Virus record (IMG/VR): IMGVR_UViG_3300024999_000045
Location: 62,001 to 126,000 of that record
Length of the DNA: 64,000 nt
Reading direction: 5' to 3' (one strand)
Source: a virus
Shown one piece after another: positions 63,133-64,000 of this stretch. Every line of letters starts with the position of its first letter. Within the stretch, counting starts at the first letter, position 1. The translations under genes were made by a program, and so were the position numbers. Under the pieces are notes generated by a model, which was not told where the DNA came from, did no database searches, and saw only the letters and a list, made by a program, of their open reading frames with translations.

Positions 63133-64000
63133 TTATACATAACTATTTATAATAGACTCTAATCCTTTTTTATCATCCCAAACAAATGCTTGTGCTTTCT
63201 TTTGACCACCAACATAACCACTATTGTAAGTCCAAGCGTCATTTCCACAAATTGCACTTATCCATCTGAATATAATTCCATTTTGCTCATCAATCATTTT
63301 TTCTTTATGAAAATGTGAAAGATGAAATTCTCTATACTTAGCTTTTCCCCATAATTCAGGTACGTCATTTTGCATACAATATACTATGTTCTTGCGCTCA
63401 TCTGCCCCATGCGCCCAACCAATTAAAGAATCGCCAATAAGTCTATATTTTCTATTATTAAAAATAGAATCAACTTTAACGTCTACTTCTTTTTGAAATT
63501 CAAAATGCCAATAAATAGCTTCTGTCATAGTAAAAGATGTTACTTTATCATGATTTCCACCAACATAAATTACTTCTACTGGAGCAATTTTTGCTAGTTC
63601 ATGTATTATTAATATTGTATTTTTAAGTAATATTTTATATAAAACATCATACTTAACATCAGTATCTTGCGCTGTTCCTTTGGTTGTTGTATTGAATATA
63701 CCATCAATATTCGCAAAATCTTGACCTGTTAAAAATATTATTTTTTTAATGTTATAATGTTTTGTTTTGTTAATTATGTCATAAACAACATCCCATAACC
63801 TTTGAATTCCAATCTCTGTTGAATATTCATTTCTTGTTTCATCTATACAACATAATTTATTAATATGAACATCTGCTAAATTTATTTCTAGTGTTTTACC
63901 TTCTTCACAATAAGAAGTTGTTGGCTTATTTTTTATATCATCAATTTTAATATCTTTTAAAACTTCTTTAATCCATTCAATATTAAATGTACTCTTAACT
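63133..64000 (-). CDS. metallophosphoesterase, partial at window edge
   Basis: The C-terminal 288 codons; the N-terminus lies beyond the right edge. The frame from the edge reads LADVHINKL, LTGQDFANIDG, YVGGNHDKV, then GDSLIGWAHGADE and HLSHFHKEK, the order of motifs in calcineurin-like enzymes, with G-Q-D-F replacing the usual GD box. An internal ATG at 63528 is not the real start. Role unknown; may be a nuclease of the SbcD/Mre11 type or an unrelated phosphatase. Confidence 0.8.
   Translation of the reverse strand, partial: VKSTFNIEWIKEVLKDIKIDDIKNKPTTSYCEEGKTLEINLADVHINKLCCIDETRNEYSTEIGIQRLWDVVYDIINKTKHYNIKKIIFLTGQDFANIDGIFNTTTKGTAQDTDVKYDVLYKILLKNTILIIHELAKIAPVEVIYVGGNHDKVTSFTMTEAIYWHFEFQKEVDVKVDSIFNNRKYRLIGDSLIGWAHGADERKNIVYCMQNDVPELWGKAKYREFHLSHFHKEKMIDEQNGIIFRWISAICGNDAWTYNSGYVGGQKKAQAFVWDDKKGLESIINSYV

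Noticed and set aside
1-64000. CRISPR arrays, insertion sequences, rRNA genes
   Set aside because: No regularly spaced direct repeats, no transposase with terminal repeats and no rRNA-like stretches were seen.

Overview
The window is a very AT-rich piece of double-stranded DNA phage genome from a low-GC Firmicute, most likely a Clostridium-type host. Reasons: strong AGGAGG-type ribosome binding sites, TTG and GTG starts beside ATG, a C39-type lysin with an SLH-like tail domain, a SleB-type hydrolase, an agr-like peptide-signalling operon, and a full HK97-type head and long-tail module. No contractile sheath gene is visible, so the part seen is siphovirus-like. Taxonomy is inferred from these traits, not from a database search.

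Layout. 1-12.6 kb, plus strand: many small early or accessory genes (zinc ribbons, a SLOG/DUF2493 protein, a membrane protein), a tRNA-Cys, two odd tRNA-like RNAs, one reverse-strand XRE regulator, then nucleotide and DNA metabolism (metallophosphoesterase, ATP-dependent DNA ligase, ThyX-like thymidylate synthase split by a group I intron, HAD deoxynucleotidase, RusA-like resolvase) and a free-standing VSR-like homing endonuclease. 12.6-14.8 kb: a promoter bracketed by a 14-bp inverted repeat drives an AgrC-like sensor, AgrB, and an overlooked 40-residue AgrD-like peptide. 14.86-18 kb: dNMP kinase, a large serine integrase with a likely attP just after it, and an orphan zinc-ribbon recombinase fragment. 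18.07-18.22 kb: a likely small RNA and a strong hairpin where the two gene blocks converge.

18.2-64 kb, minus strand, reading right to left in order of transcription: metallophosphoesterase (partial), SleB hydrolase, structured RNA region, tRNA-Thr, HNH endonuclease, PD-(D/E)XK nuclease, small terminase candidate, large terminase (intron with LAGLIDADG ORF), portal, Myb/PD-(D/E)XK homing endonuclease, protease-scaffold, decoration, major capsid, head-tail connectors, tail tube, a set of receptor/appendage proteins including a 1486-residue discoidin/Fn3/SGNH protein and another intron-split gene, then an accessory island (30.2-34.9 kb) with its own repressor, promoters, secreted protein, tyrosine recombinase and homing endonuclease, then the tape measure (two introns and a 127-nt internal exon), distal tail, a seven-bladed propeller protein, and holin/lysin.

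How it works together: the integrase and attP imply a temperate phage, and the agr-like operon sits about 1.2 kb from the integrase gene, so density sensing could feed into the lysis-lysogeny choice. The AgrC homologue appears to lack its phosphoacceptor His and its ATP-binding N and G boxes, so it would act, if at all, as a pseudokinase. The genome is unusually rich in intervening elements: five group I introns in four genes, all with matching P7 pairs, and six homing-type nucleases. Exon junctions were set by joining reading frames and the U...G rule for group I splicing; no RNA data were available.
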